Below, in pieces: positions 1 to 9,292 of a stretch of 12,144 nucleotides of DNA. How positions within the stretch are numbered: the first letter of the stretch is position 1; every line of letters starts with the position of its first letter. A program made the translations under genes and the position numbers. Location of the stretch: assembly GCA_027489105.1 (NCBI GenBank), contig JAIYAJ010000056.1, forward strand, positions 1 through 12,144, written 5' to 3'. Below the pieces are notes generated by a model. The model worked only from the letters and a program-made list of their open reading frames with translations. It had not been told where the DNA came from and made no database searches. The DNA comes from Zymomonas sp. (GTDB lineage Bacteria > Pseudomonadota > Alphaproteobacteria > Sphingomonadales > Sphingomonadaceae).

Positions 1-1
1 C

Positions 2-970
2 GACCTGCCGGCGGAAACGCTCGATGGCGTCCGTGTCGAGTTGATGGTCAATGCGGGTCTGCGCGACGATATTGCAGCGCTCGACGTGACCGGCGCCGAC
101 GGCATCGGCCTGTTCCGGACCGAGTTCCAGTTCCTCGTCTCCGCGACTCTGCCGCAGCGCGAGCGCCAGCAGCGTCTCTATCGCGAGGTGATGGAAGCGG
201 CAGGAGATCGTCCGGTGATCTTCCGCACGGTCGATATCGGCGGCGACAAGGCGCTGCCTTATCTGAAGACGGATGACGAGGTGGCGGAGGAAAATCCCGC
301 ACTTGGCTGGCGCGCCATCCGCCTCGGGCTGGAGCGCGATGCGCTGATGAAGGTGCAGGCGCGTGCGCTGATCGAGGCGGCGGCTGGGCGAACGCTGAAC
401 GTCATGTTCCCGATGGTCTCCGAGCCCTGGGAATATGACGAGGCGGTGGCGCTGTTCGAGGCGCAGCGGAAGTGGATTCACGATCATGGCCGGGGCGTGC
501 CCAACGCGATCCGCTATGGGACGATGCTCGAAGTGCCGGCCCTGGCCGAGACGCTCGACATGCTGTTGCCCCGCCTGGACTTTCTGTCGATCGGCACCAA
601 CGATCTGACCCAGTTCCTGTTTGCCGCCGACCGCGCCAACCCGAAGCTCGCCGAGCGCTATGACTGGCTGAGCCCCTCGATCCTGCGCTTCCTGAACCGC
701 GTGACGCGTCAGACGCTGGACGCGGGTGTGCCGATCGGCGTGTGTGGCGAGATGGGCGGACGACCGCTGGAGGCCATGGCGCTGGTGGGCCTGGGGATCG
801 GGCGTCTGTCGATCACGCCAGCCTCGGTCGGCCCGGTCAAGGCGATGCTCCGCACCCTCGACCTTGGCAAGTTGCGCGCGGAAATGCAGGACTTTCTGTC
901 CCGTCCGGTGCGCAGCCTCCGTGACGAACTCGGCGCCTGGGCCGAACGCAATGGGGTTGCGGTATCCTGA
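2..970 (+). CDS. ptsP: PEP-protein phosphotransferase (enzyme I-Ntr), 3' part
   Basis: This is the C-terminal 322 residues of an enzyme I family protein. The frame is open to the window edge (first full codon at 2), so the N-terminal part, expected to carry the GAF and phospho-histidine domains, lies outside. Visible are the PEP-binding TIM-barrel motifs GLFRTEF, TVDIGGDK, NPALGWRAIR, MFPMVSEPWE, the SIGTNDLTQF signature, and VCGEMGG with the catalytic cysteine codon at 743-745. Enzyme I takes phosphate from phosphoenolpyruvate and passes it to an HPr-like protein (NPr), which phosphorylates EIIA-Ntr, a nitrogen, potassium and stress regulatory relay in the cytoplasm. The choice of PtsP over PtsI rests on the wording of the C-terminal motifs (GEMGGRPLEAMAL, then SVGPVKAM), which is inference because the GAF domain is not visible. 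The rodZ-like gene follows after 113 bp. No terminator is evident between them. Confidence 0.92.
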   Translation, partial: DLPAETLDGVRVELMVNAGLRDDIAALDVTGADGIGLFRTEFQFLVSATLPQRERQQRLYREVMEAAGDRPVIFRTVDIGGDKALPYLKTDDEVAEENPALGWRAIRLGLERDALMKVQARALIEAAAGRTLNVMFPMVSEPWEYDEAVALFEAQRKWIHDHGRGVPNAIRYGTMLEVPALAETLDMLLPRLDFLSIGTNDLTQFLFAADRANPKLAERYDWLSPSILRFLNRVTRQTLDAGVPIGVCGEMGGRPLEAMALVGLGIGRLSITPASVGPVKAMLRTLDLGKLRAEMQDFLSRPVRSLRDELGAWAERNGVAVS

Positions 971-1071
971 TTTGCGGGGCAGACCTAGGCGGCCAGGGGG
1001 AACGACGCTTCGTGCGGCGCCGGCAGACCTGTTTTGAGACCGTCCTGCCTGCGTGATCGCCACGGAGCGCG

Positions 1072-1077
1072 AAGGAG
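1072..1077 (+). promoter_or_regulatory. Ribosome binding site of the rodZ-like gene
   Basis: AAGGAG lies 6 nt upstream of the ATG at 1084 and is the clearest Shine-Dalgarno in the plus-strand block. It fixes the rodZ start and suggests this gene is translated independently of ptsP. Confidence 0.7.
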
Positions 1078-1083
1078 TACGCG

Positions 1084-2073
1084 ATGAGCGAAAGCGCTGG
1101 TGAAGGGCAGAAGATGGCTCCGCGGAGCGTCGGCGAGCAATTGTCGGCCGAACGCACGCGCCAGAACATGGAATTGAGCGACGTCGCGGCACGCACGCGC
1201 ATCCCGCTGCGGCATCTCGAAGGGATTGAGAGCGGCAACCATGAAGGGCTGCCCGCCACGCCCTATTCGGTCGGTTTCGTGCGGACCTATGCGACGATGC
1301 TGGGGCTCGACGGTCCGGCTCTGTCGCGCGCCTTCCGTGACGAACTCGGCGAAGAGCGGCGCGGCCATTTCGAACCGGAAGCCTATGAACCGGTCGATCC
1401 CTCGCGCGTGCCGTCGCGGCTGCTCGCGATGGTCGCGCTCGGCGTCGCCCTGCTGCTCGGTATGGGCTATCTGCTGCTGCGCTTCCAGGAAGACAATGTC
1501 GATCTCGCGCGGCTCGCCGCCGATACGGTCGAGGATAATCGGCCGTTGCCGCCCAAGCCAGTCGTCGCACCGCCGCCTGCCGAACCGGCGATTCCCACCG
1601 GCCCGATCACCGTCACCGCGATCGAGGATGTGTGGCTCAAGGTGTCCGAGCGCGCTGGGCGGACCTATTTCATGAACGTCCTGCCGGCAGGGCAGAACTA
1701 CACGCTGCCCGAAGATGCGATCGACCCGGTTCTTCGCACGGGGCGTCCGCAATCTGTGCGTGTCGCAATTGGTACGACCGCCCTGCCGCCGATCGGCGAG
1801 CCCGATCGTCTCGTCCGCGCCTACAGCCTCAAGCGCGACGCGCTGGTGGCGATCGCCACCGCTAAGCCCGAAGCGGCCGCTGAGGGCGATGCCGCCGCCA
1901 ATGCTGCGATGCCGGAAGACGTCGTCGGACCGGTTGCGGGCGACGCGGCGCCCGAGCGTCGCCGCCGGACGGCGCCGCTGCCTCCGGCTTTTCGCAGCGT
2001 CGCTCCGACGACCGAGCCGGTCGCTCCGGCGTCCGATCCTGCCGCTGCGACGGGTCAGCGCGAGCAGCCTTGA
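1084..2073 (+). CDS. rodZ: RodZ-like protein: helix-turn-helix, one TM segment, DUF4115-type domain
   Basis: This 329-residue protein has the RodZ layout. Residues 16-80 form an XRE-like helix-turn-helix of the HTH_25 type (GEQLSAERTRQNMELSDVA, IPLRHLEGIESG, PYSVGFVRTYATMLGLD). A linker leads to one hydrophobic segment at about 112-132, then a Pro-rich stretch and a periplasmic beta domain at about 174-255 (VTAIEDVWLKVSERAGR), resembling DUF4115. In the RodZ family the cytoplasmic HTH contacts MreB and the periplasmic part helps the rod-shape wall machinery. Length matches E. coli RodZ (about 337). The last 75 residues are Ala/Pro-rich and probably disordered. The start is well supported: AAGGAG at 1072-1077 lies 6 nt before the ATG. 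The mreBCD genes are not in the window, so the cell-shape role is inferred from architecture alone; a transcriptional role is a less likely alternative. cpoB follows after 46 bp. Confidence 0.85.
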   Translation: MSESAGEGQKMAPRSVGEQLSAERTRQNMELSDVAARTRIPLRHLEGIESGNHEGLPATPYSVGFVRTYATMLGLDGPALSRAFRDELGEERRGHFEPEAYEPVDPSRVPSRLLAMVALGVALLLGMGYLLLRFQEDNVDLARLAADTVEDNRPLPPKPVVAPPPAEPAIPTGPITVTAIEDVWLKVSERAGRTYFMNVLPAGQNYTLPEDAIDPVLRTGRPQSVRVAIGTTALPPIGEPDRLVRAYSLKRDALVAIATAKPEAAAEGDAAANAAMPEDVVGPVAGDAAPERRRRTAPLPPAFRSVAPTTEPVAPASDPAAATGQREQP

Positions 2074-2119
2074 TCCGGGCCGTCCTCAAGCGGCATTATT
2101 CTACCGAAACGACCATGGG

Positions 2120-3052
2120 ATGAAGTTCAGAATGAAAAAGGCGATGATCGCCCTCCTGCTCGTCTCGGCCGCAGCTCCGCTCTCGGCGCAGCAGTCGATG
2201 CCCGTCGAAAAGCGGGTCGACAAGCTCGAGAAGGAAATGAAGGCCGTCCAGCGGAAGGTGTTTCCGGGCGGGGCGCAAACCTATTTCGAGCCGGAGATCA
2301 AGCCGCAGGCGGCGGCTCCGGCTCCGGCGGGCTCGCCTGCCGACGCGCCGGTGATCGACCTCACGCGCCGCGTCGACGCGCTGGAAAAGGCTCTGGCCGC
2401 GCTCACGGGCCAGGTCGAGCAGAACAGCTATAATCTGCGCAAGCTCGAGGATCAGTTCGCCAAGATGAAGGGCGATGCCGAATTTCGGCTGAACACGCTG
2501 GAGGGCAAAACCCCGGCCGCACCGGGCGCCGCAGCACCGGGGGCCAGCCTCCCTTATGTCGTGCCCCCCGCGCCAAAGCCGGGTGCTGCCACCGCCCCTG
2601 CGGTGACCGCTCCGGCAGCCACCACGCCGGCGCCTGCCGCGACCCCGCCGAGCGGCAATCCCGGCAAGGACGCCTATATGGTCGGCTATGATCTCTGGAT
2701 GGCGAAGAAATATCCCGAGGCGATCGCTGCGCTAAAGGCGATGTACGCCAAATATCCCAAGGACAAATATGCCAGCTATGCCCGCAATCTCGCGGGCCGG
2801 GCCTATCTGGACAATGGCCAGTATAATGAGGCGATCCGCGAGTTCTTCGAAAATACCAAGGTCGAAGAGGGTGAGCGCGCACCGCACAGCTATGTGTTCA
2901 TGGCCGAAGCGCTGATGAAGCGTAAGCCGCCGCTGTTCGACAAGGCCTGCCAGGCCTATGAGGTGATGTCGGCCAAATATCCCGAACAGGTGGCGAGTGG
3001 CCCGCTGGCGCAGATGGTCGCCAAGGGCCGGGCCGATGCCAAGTGCAAATAG
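2120..3052 (+). CDS. cpoB: Cell division coordinator CpoB/YbgF, periplasmic coiled-coil and TPR protein
   Basis: The protein has 310 residues from ATG 2120. An N-terminal Sec signal peptide (basic MKFRMKK, hydrophobic core AMIALLLVSAAAP, probable cleavage after LSA at 23) puts it in the periplasm. Heptad-rich coiled-coil stretches follow at about 27-47 and 80-128 (RVDALEKALAAL, LRKLEDQFAKM), then an Ala/Pro linker (about 132-180). The C-terminal domain (about 184-305) has TPR-like repeats (YDLWMAKKYPEAIAAL, LAGRAYLDNGQYNEAI). In E. coli CpoB binds TolA and coordinates outer-membrane constriction with septal wall synthesis. The mature protein has two cysteines (277 and 309) that could pair. 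The reading frame stays open upstream to 1715, but that part overlaps rodZ, so the start must be where the signal peptide begins. ATG 2132 is an alternative, and neither start has a good ribosome site. The tol-pal genes are not in the window. Confidence 0.88.
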   Translation: MKFRMKKAMIALLLVSAAAPLSAQQSMPVEKRVDKLEKEMKAVQRKVFPGGAQTYFEPEIKPQAAAPAPAGSPADAPVIDLTRRVDALEKALAALTGQVEQNSYNLRKLEDQFAKMKGDAEFRLNTLEGKTPAAPGAAAPGASLPYVVPPAPKPGAATAPAVTAPAATTPAPAATPPSGNPGKDAYMVGYDLWMAKKYPEAIAALKAMYAKYPKDKYASYARNLAGRAYLDNGQYNEAIREFFENTKVEEGERAPHSYVFMAEALMKRKPPLFDKACQAYEVMSAKYPEQVASGPLAQMVAKGRADAKCK

Positions 3053-3091
3053 GCGGCTGATCGCCCGCTGCCTTCGCCAATCCCGGTGCTC

Positions 3092-4033
3092 ATGAGTGAA
3101 CGGCGGGATCTGGTGGAGCGGTTTCGGGCCGATCTCGACCGTCTCTTGCCCGATCCGTCAGCGCGGATCGGGCTTGCCGTTTCCGGTGGGCCGGACAGCA
3201 TGGCGATGCTGCTGCTGGCGGCCGAGGCTGTGCCCGACCGTATAGACTGCGCGACGGTCGATCATGGCCTTCGCGCCGAAGCCGCGGTCGAGGCGGCGCT
3301 CGTCGCGGAGGCCTGCGCCAGACTTGGCGTGTCCCACAGCATATTGAGGGTCGAGGTCGAGCGCGGGGCCAGCATCCAGGCCGCCGCACGGGCGGCGCGC
3401 TATGCCGCTCTGGAAGACTGGGCAGCGGCCGGCGGGCTCATGGCGATCGCCACGGCCCACCATGCCGATGATCAGGCGGAGACGTTGCTGATGCGGCTGG
3501 ACCGGGGTGCGGGGCTATCGGGATTGGTCGGCATTCGTGCATGTCGTCCGCTCGGCCGCGTCATGGTGATCCGCCCTCTGCTCGGCTGGCGACGGGAGGC
3601 ATTGCGCGCGGTTGTGGCCGATACTCCGACCGTCGACGATCCCAGCAACAGCGATCCGCGCCACGACCGCAGCCGTGTGCGCCGGTTGCTTGCGACCCTG
3701 GACGGGCAAGTCGACATCGACCGCATGGCCATGTCCGCTGTCCATCTGGCCGAGGCGGAGGAGGCGCTCGCCTGGACGGTGGAGGAAGCGATGCGGTCGC
3801 GCGTCACCTCCTGTCCTAATGGACGCATCCTTGCCGACGTGGAGGGGTTGCCGCGCGAGATTACAAGACGGATACTCGCCAGGCTGATCGGCGGTGCCGA
3901 TTCGCACGTGGATGGCCCCACGCTGGACAGCGCCATGAGGCGGCTGGAGCAAGGGTCGACCGCGACGGTGGGACGCCTGAAACTGTCGCCCGGCCGCCGC
4001 ATCCTGATCGAGAAAGCTCCGCCCCGGCGCTGA
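3092..4033 (+). CDS. tilS: tRNA(Ile)-lysidine synthetase
   Basis: TilS ligates lysine to C34 of tRNA-Ile(CAU) using ATP, switching it from AUG to AUA decoding and to isoleucine charging; it is essential and cytoplasmic. The PP-loop ATP pyrophosphatase domain is plain: SGGPDS near residue 31-36, VDHGLR, the ARAARYAAL stretch, TAHHADDQAET, RGAGLSGLVGI, the IRPLLGW step, and DPSNSDPRHDRSRVRR near the end of the catalytic domain. At 313 residues it is much shorter than E. coli TilS (about 430) and appears to lack the full C-terminal tRNA-binding extension, as is common in alphaproteobacteria. I prefer ATG 3092 (MSERRDLVERF); a GTG at 3086 in the same frame would add two residues, and neither has a clear ribosome site. 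It lies 39 bp after cpoB and 79 bp before ftsH, the cpoB-tilS-ftsH order known from many alphaproteobacteria. Confidence 0.93.
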   Translation: MSERRDLVERFRADLDRLLPDPSARIGLAVSGGPDSMAMLLLAAEAVPDRIDCATVDHGLRAEAAVEAALVAEACARLGVSHSILRVEVERGASIQAAARAARYAALEDWAAAGGLMAIATAHHADDQAETLLMRLDRGAGLSGLVGIRACRPLGRVMVIRPLLGWRREALRAVVADTPTVDDPSNSDPRHDRSRVRRLLATLDGQVDIDRMAMSAVHLAEAEEALAWTVEEAMRSRVTSCPNGRILADVEGLPREITRRILARLIGGADSHVDGPTLDSAMRRLEQGSTATVGRLKLSPGRRILIEKAPPRR

Positions 4034-4059
4034 AAGGGGCGCCTGTCCGATCTGTTCCA

Positions 4060-4087
4060 TTGTTATTAAGCCGCCGATGCCTATCTT
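4060..4087 (+). promoter_or_regulatory. Possible sigma-70-like promoter ahead of ftsH
   Basis: The tilS-ftsH spacer has a patch much richer in A/T than its surroundings. TTGTTA (4060-4065) and TATCTT (4082-4087), 16 bp apart, resemble -35 and -10 elements, and the ftsH ATG follows 25 bp after the -10. This would give ftsH its own, perhaps stress-responsive, transcription besides readthrough from tilS. The call rests on loose consensus matching only. Confidence 0.3.
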
Positions 4088-4112
4088 GCCCTCTGAAAGG
4101 CAGACCTGACCG

Positions 4113-6068
<1,956 letters not shown>

Positions 6069-6089
6069 GGCTATTGCCCAGCAAAGTTG

Positions 6090-6128
6090 AAGGGCCGGCC
6101 CGCAATAGCGCGCCGGCCCTTTTCTTTT
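6090..6128 (+). terminator. Intrinsic terminator after ftsH, perhaps bidirectional
   Basis: AAGGGCCGGC (6090-6099) pairs perfectly with GCCGGCCCTT (6112-6121). The loop contains a further CGC/GCG pairing around AATA, and the U-tract TTTTCTTTT runs through 6128. This is a classic rho-independent terminator for ftsH. On the minus strand the same stem is followed only by a broken T-rich stretch, so it may weakly stop transcription of the convergent GMC gene, whose stop codon is at 6143. Confidence 0.92.
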
Positions 6129-6142
6129 GTGGAGGAGGGGCT

Positions 6143-7789
6143 TCAAGAGGCTCGCCGGGCGTCCTCCAGCGCCATCGCGGCGCCCTTTTCGGCAATCATC
6201 AGCGTCGGCGAACTCGTATTCCCCGACACGATGCGTGGCATCGCCGAGGCGTCGATCACGCGCAGGCCGCCGATGCCGCGCACGCGCAGCCGTTCGTCGA
6301 GAACCGCCATGGGATCGCCATCGATCCCCATCGCCGCCGTTCCCACAGGGTGGAAGATGGTGGTTGCGAGATCGGCTGCTGCCTGCAGTAGCGCCTCGTC
6401 GCTTTCGGCGGCGGGACCGGGGCGATATTCCTCCGGCCGGTATTTCGCCAGGGGTTGCTGCGAGACGATACGCCGCGTGAGCCGCAGCGATTCGACCGCA
6501 ACGCGCCGGTCCTCGTCGGTCGACAGATAATTGGGGCGGATGCGCGGGGGCAGAGCGGGGTCGGGGCCAGCGAGGTCGACCCGCCCCCGGCTGGTCGGCC
6601 GCAAATTGCAGACGCTGGCGGTGAAGGCACCGAAGCGGTGCAGGCCGTCGCCCCATTTGTCGAGTGACAGCGGCTGAAAATGATATTGGAGATTGGCGCG
6701 GTCCCGATCGGGGGAGGAACGCGCGAAAGCCCCCATCTGCGAGGGCGCCATGGTGAGCGGCCCCTTGCGGAACAGCAGATAGTCCCAGCCCATCTTCGCG
6801 CGCTTGAACAGATTGGCATAGTCGCTGTTGAGCGTCCGCACTCCGGACACCTTGTAGATCGGGCGGATCTGCAGATGATCCTGCAGATTGGCGCCGACGC
6901 CTGGCAGGGCATGGCGAACGGCGACTCCTGCGTCGGTCAGCCGCTTTGGGTCGCCGATGCCCGACAGTTGCAGCAGCTTGGGACTGCCGATCGCGCCCGC
7001 TGCCAAGATGGTCTCGCGGCTTGCCCCGGCGTGATGCAGTTGCCCGTTTTTGCGAAAAAGGATTCCGGTGGCGCGGCCATGCTCGATCGTGACGCGCTCG
7101 ATCTCGACACCGGTTTCGAGCCGCAGATTGCGGCGCGAGAGCGCCGGCTTGAGGAAGGCGCCCGCCGCGCTGACCCGCCGGCCGTTGCGCTGGTTGACCT
7201 GGAAATAGGACGAGCCTTCATTGTCGCCGCGGTTGAAGTCGGCGATCGGCGCGATCCCGGCTGCCTCTGCGGCTAAGCGGATCGCGTCCAGTATCTCCCA
7301 GCTGATGCGGGGATGTTCGACGCGCCATTCGCCCCCGGCGCGATGAAAGCGCCCATCGGCGGCGCAATGATCCTCATGCGCCAGAAAATGCGGCAGGACG
7401 TCGTCCCAGCCCCAGCCGGTCAGACCCAGTTGCCGCCATCCGTCATAATCGGCAGCCTGACCGCGCATATAGACCATTGCGTTGATCGACGAGCATCCGC
7501 CGATCACCTTGCCGCGCGGATAAGCGAGCCTGCGCCCGCCCAGACCAGCCTCGACCTCGGTCTCGAACAGCCAGTCGGCGCGGCGGTGGCCGATCGCGAA
7601 CAGATAGCCGACCGGAATATGGAACCAGATCCAGTCGTCCTGCCCGCCCGCCTCGAGCACCAGCACCCGGTTGCGCGGATCGGCGGACAGGCGGTTGGCG
7701 AGCAGGCTGCCGGCGGTGCCGGCGCCCGCGATCACATAATCATAGCTGCCGAAGTCGATCGCCGCTTCGACCGCGCGGGATTCCGCCAT
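6143..7789 (-). CDS. GMC-family FAD-dependent oxidoreductase (choline/alcohol dehydrogenase-like)
   Basis: This 548-residue flavoprotein belongs to the glucose-methanol-choline family. The FAD-binding dinucleotide fold is at the N terminus (YVIAGAGTAGSLLANRL, about 18-34, then VLVLEAGG). The GMC signatures follow: PRGKVIGGCSSINAMVYMRG (91-110) and GAIGSPKLLQLSGIG (265-279). The C-terminal catalytic region has HPVGTAAMG with His480 and SGNTSSPTLMIAEKGA with Asn524, the His/Asn pair of the choline-dehydrogenase-like branch. Such enzymes oxidise alcohols to aldehydes and pass electrons to the quinone pool or oxygen. Length fits AlkJ, BetA and the PEG dehydrogenases of sphingomonads, but the sequence alone does not fix the substrate. 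There is no signal peptide. The start is firm: AGAGGG lies 5 nt before the ATG. No betaine, alkane or PEG pathway gene is nearby. It lies 102 bp downstream of ugd on the same strand. Confidence 0.93.
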   Translation of the reverse strand: MAESRAVEAAIDFGSYDYVIAGAGTAGSLLANRLSADPRNRVLVLEAGGQDDWIWFHIPVGYLFAIGHRRADWLFETEVEAGLGGRRLAYPRGKVIGGCSSINAMVYMRGQAADYDGWRQLGLTGWGWDDVLPHFLAHEDHCAADGRFHRAGGEWRVEHPRISWEILDAIRLAAEAAGIAPIADFNRGDNEGSSYFQVNQRNGRRVSAAGAFLKPALSRRNLRLETGVEIERVTIEHGRATGILFRKNGQLHHAGASRETILAAGAIGSPKLLQLSGIGDPKRLTDAGVAVRHALPGVGANLQDHLQIRPIYKVSGVRTLNSDYANLFKRAKMGWDYLLFRKGPLTMAPSQMGAFARSSPDRDRANLQYHFQPLSLDKWGDGLHRFGAFTASVCNLRPTSRGRVDLAGPDPALPPRIRPNYLSTDEDRRVAVESLRLTRRIVSQQPLAKYRPEEYRPGPAAESDEALLQAAADLATTIFHPVGTAAMGIDGDPMAVLDERLRVRGIGGLRVIDASAMPRIVSGNTSSPTLMIAEKGAAMALEDARRAS

Positions 7790-7794
7790 TGCAA

Positions 7795-7800
7795 CCCTCT
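7795..7800 (-). promoter_or_regulatory. Ribosome binding site of the GMC oxidoreductase
   Basis: Read on the minus strand, AGAGGG lies 5 nt before the ATG at 7789. It fixes the start of the GMC gene directly ahead of its FAD-binding motif. Confidence 0.65.
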
Positions 7801-7891
7801 CGCCGCTTCTTTCCGAAGGGCATAGCGCCAGCCGGGGCGATCGCCCATCGGCGGAAAGATCAGGTCGGCTCGCGTCGGTCGGCCGTCGCGA

Positions 7892-9196
7892 TCAGGGCCG
7901 GCCGATCGAGCTGTACTCGAAGCCGGCTGCGCGCATCTGCTCGGGGGGGTAGATGTTGCGCAGATCGACGATCGTCGGCGACTTCAGCAAGCGGCGGACC
8001 CGGTCGAGGTCGAGCGCGCGGAACTCGTTCCATTCGGTCACGAGGACCAGCACCTCGGCGCCGTCCATCGCCTGATAGGCATCGTCGGCGAATTCGACCC
8101 CGTCGAGCATCGCTTCGGCCTGATGGCGGCCTTCGGGATCATAGGCGCTGACCTGTGCACCGTTGTCCTGCAGCACGCGGACGATATCTATGCTGGGGCT
8201 GTCGCGCATGTCGTCGGTGTTGGGCTTGAAGGTCAGGCCGAGCAGCGCGATCTTCTTGTCCTTGACCGATCCGCCCGCCGCCGCGATCACGCGCCGTCCC
8301 ATCGAGCGCTTGCGCTGGCTGTTCACGTCGACCGTCGCCTTGACGATCTGCAGCGGGATTTCATGGTCCTCGGCAGTCTTGAGCAGGGCGGTCGTGTCCT
8401 TGGGGAAGCAGGAGCCGCCATAGCCGGGCCCTGCATGCAGGAACTTGCTACCGATGCGCTTGTCCATGCCGATGCCCTGGGCGACCGCCTGAACATTGGC
8501 ACCGGCCTTCTCGCACAGATCGGCGATCTCGTTGATGAAGGTGATCTTCACCGCCAGGAAGGCATTGGCGGCATATTTGATCAGCTCGGACGTCGCGCAG
8601 TCGACGAACAGGATCGGCACTTCGCGTAGCGACAGCGGACGATAGATGTCGCGCAGCACCGCCTTGGCATTGTCGTCGGATACGCCGCAGACGACGCGGT
8701 CGGGCCGCATGAAATCCTCGATCGCCGAGCCTTCGCGCAGAAATTCGGGGTTGGATGCCACCTCGATCCGCAGGTCGGGGCGGGCCTTCTCGACGATTTC
8801 CGCCACCTGCTTCGCGGTACCGACCGGCACGGTCGACTTGGTCACCATGACGCAAGGCTTCGTCAGCGCCTTTGCGGCCTGTTCCGCTGCGGCGAACACA
8901 TAGGACAGGTCCGCATGGCCGTCGCCTCGGCGTGACGGAGTGCCGACCGCAATGAAGACCGCATCGGCGTCGCGTACGCCCTCGGCGATGTCGCTGGTGA
9001 AGCTCAGGCGGCCCGACCGGCTGTTGCGGCGGACGAGGTCTTCCAGGCCCGGCTCATAGATCGGGATCTGTCCGGCCTTCAGCTTGGCGATGGTCGCCTC
9101 ATTGATGTCGACGCAGGTCACGTCATGGCCGAATTCGGAGAAACATGCTCCGGAGACGAGGCCGACATAGCCGGTGCCGATGATCGCCAATCGCAT
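7892..9196 (-). CDS. ugd: UDP-glucose 6-dehydrogenase
   Basis: This 434-residue enzyme oxidises UDP-glucose to UDP-glucuronate with two NAD+ in the cytoplasm. The NAD fold starts at once (MRLAIIGTGYVGLVSGACFS). Family motifs follow in order: IPIYEPGL (44-51), FIAVGTPS (81-88), TKSTVPVGT (119-127), NPEFLREGSA (149-158), ELIKYAANAFLA (204-215), and the active site GYGGSCFPKD (258-267) with catalytic Cys263. LGLTFKPNTDDMRDSPS (319-335) lies in the C-terminal domain. The frame also opens at an ATG 51 nt upstream, but the start at 9196 is preferred because the Rossmann motif begins there and AAGGAT sits 7 nt ahead. The neighbours glmS and glmU make it part of a nucleotide-sugar group. In sphingomonads UDP-glucuronate feeds glucuronosyl-ceramide lipids and often gellan-like polysaccharides; that use is inferred. 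Confidence 0.96.
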   Translation of the reverse strand: MRLAIIGTGYVGLVSGACFSEFGHDVTCVDINEATIAKLKAGQIPIYEPGLEDLVRRNSRSGRLSFTSDIAEGVRDADAVFIAVGTPSRRGDGHADLSYVFAAAEQAAKALTKPCVMVTKSTVPVGTAKQVAEIVEKARPDLRIEVASNPEFLREGSAIEDFMRPDRVVCGVSDDNAKAVLRDIYRPLSLREVPILFVDCATSELIKYAANAFLAVKITFINEIADLCEKAGANVQAVAQGIGMDKRIGSKFLHAGPGYGGSCFPKDTTALLKTAEDHEIPLQIVKATVDVNSQRKRSMGRRVIAAAGGSVKDKKIALLGLTFKPNTDDMRDSPSIDIVRVLQDNGAQVSAYDPEGRHQAEAMLDGVEFADDAYQAMDGAEVLVLVTEWNEFRALDLDRVRRLLKSPTIVDLRNIYPPEQMRAAGFEYSSIGRP

Positions 9197-9202
9197 CGTT
9201 AT

Positions 9203-9208
9203 ATCCTT
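9203..9208 (-). promoter_or_regulatory. Ribosome binding site deciding the ugd start
   Basis: On the minus strand AAGGAT lies 7 nt before the ATG at 9196. This selects the 434-residue product over an in-frame start at 9247 that would add 17 residues unlike the family. Confidence 0.7.
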
Positions 9209-9238
9209 GTCGTTGCGCACGGAAACAGGCGCGTCGTC

Positions 9239-9260
9239 CGGCTGCATAGGAGCGCAGCCG
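9239..9260 (-). repeat. Inverted repeat (hairpin) in the glmS-ugd spacer
   Basis: CGGCTGC (9239-9245) and GCAGCCG (9254-9260) form a perfect 7-bp stem with an 8-nt loop, 33 nt after the glmS stop and 43 nt before the ugd start on the minus strand. No T-run follows on that strand, so it is not a standard terminator. It could stabilise an mRNA end, act as an operator or sit in a 5' leader. A weak promoter-like pair on the minus strand overlaps it: TTGAAA at 9267-9272 and TATGCA at 9243-9248, 18 bp apart. Role unknown. Confidence 0.35.
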
Positions 9261-9292
9261 TGACAATTTCAACTCAGCTCGGGAGCGTCCCG

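Noticed and set aside
971..1083. Possible terminator or promoter between ptsP and the rodZ-like gene
   Set aside because: Only a 5-bp imperfect inverted repeat and no convincing -35/-10 pair were seen; the one supportable element is the ribosome site at 1072-1077.
1715..2119. Upstream extension of the cpoB reading frame
   Set aside because: It overlaps the C-terminal half of the rodZ-like gene in another frame and is Arg/Ser-rich. The signal peptide beginning at 2120 shows where the real protein starts.
7835..7846. Twelve-base perfect palindrome GGGCGATCGCCC between ugd and the GMC gene
   Set aside because: It has no loop and no T-run on the minus strand, and GCGATCGC-like words are expected often in GC-rich DNA, so I do not call it a terminator or operator.
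9197..9247. Seventeen-residue N-terminal extension of ugd from an ATG at 9247
   Set aside because: The extension is unlike the family, the NAD-binding motif begins at the ATG at 9196, and a good ribosome site precedes that ATG.
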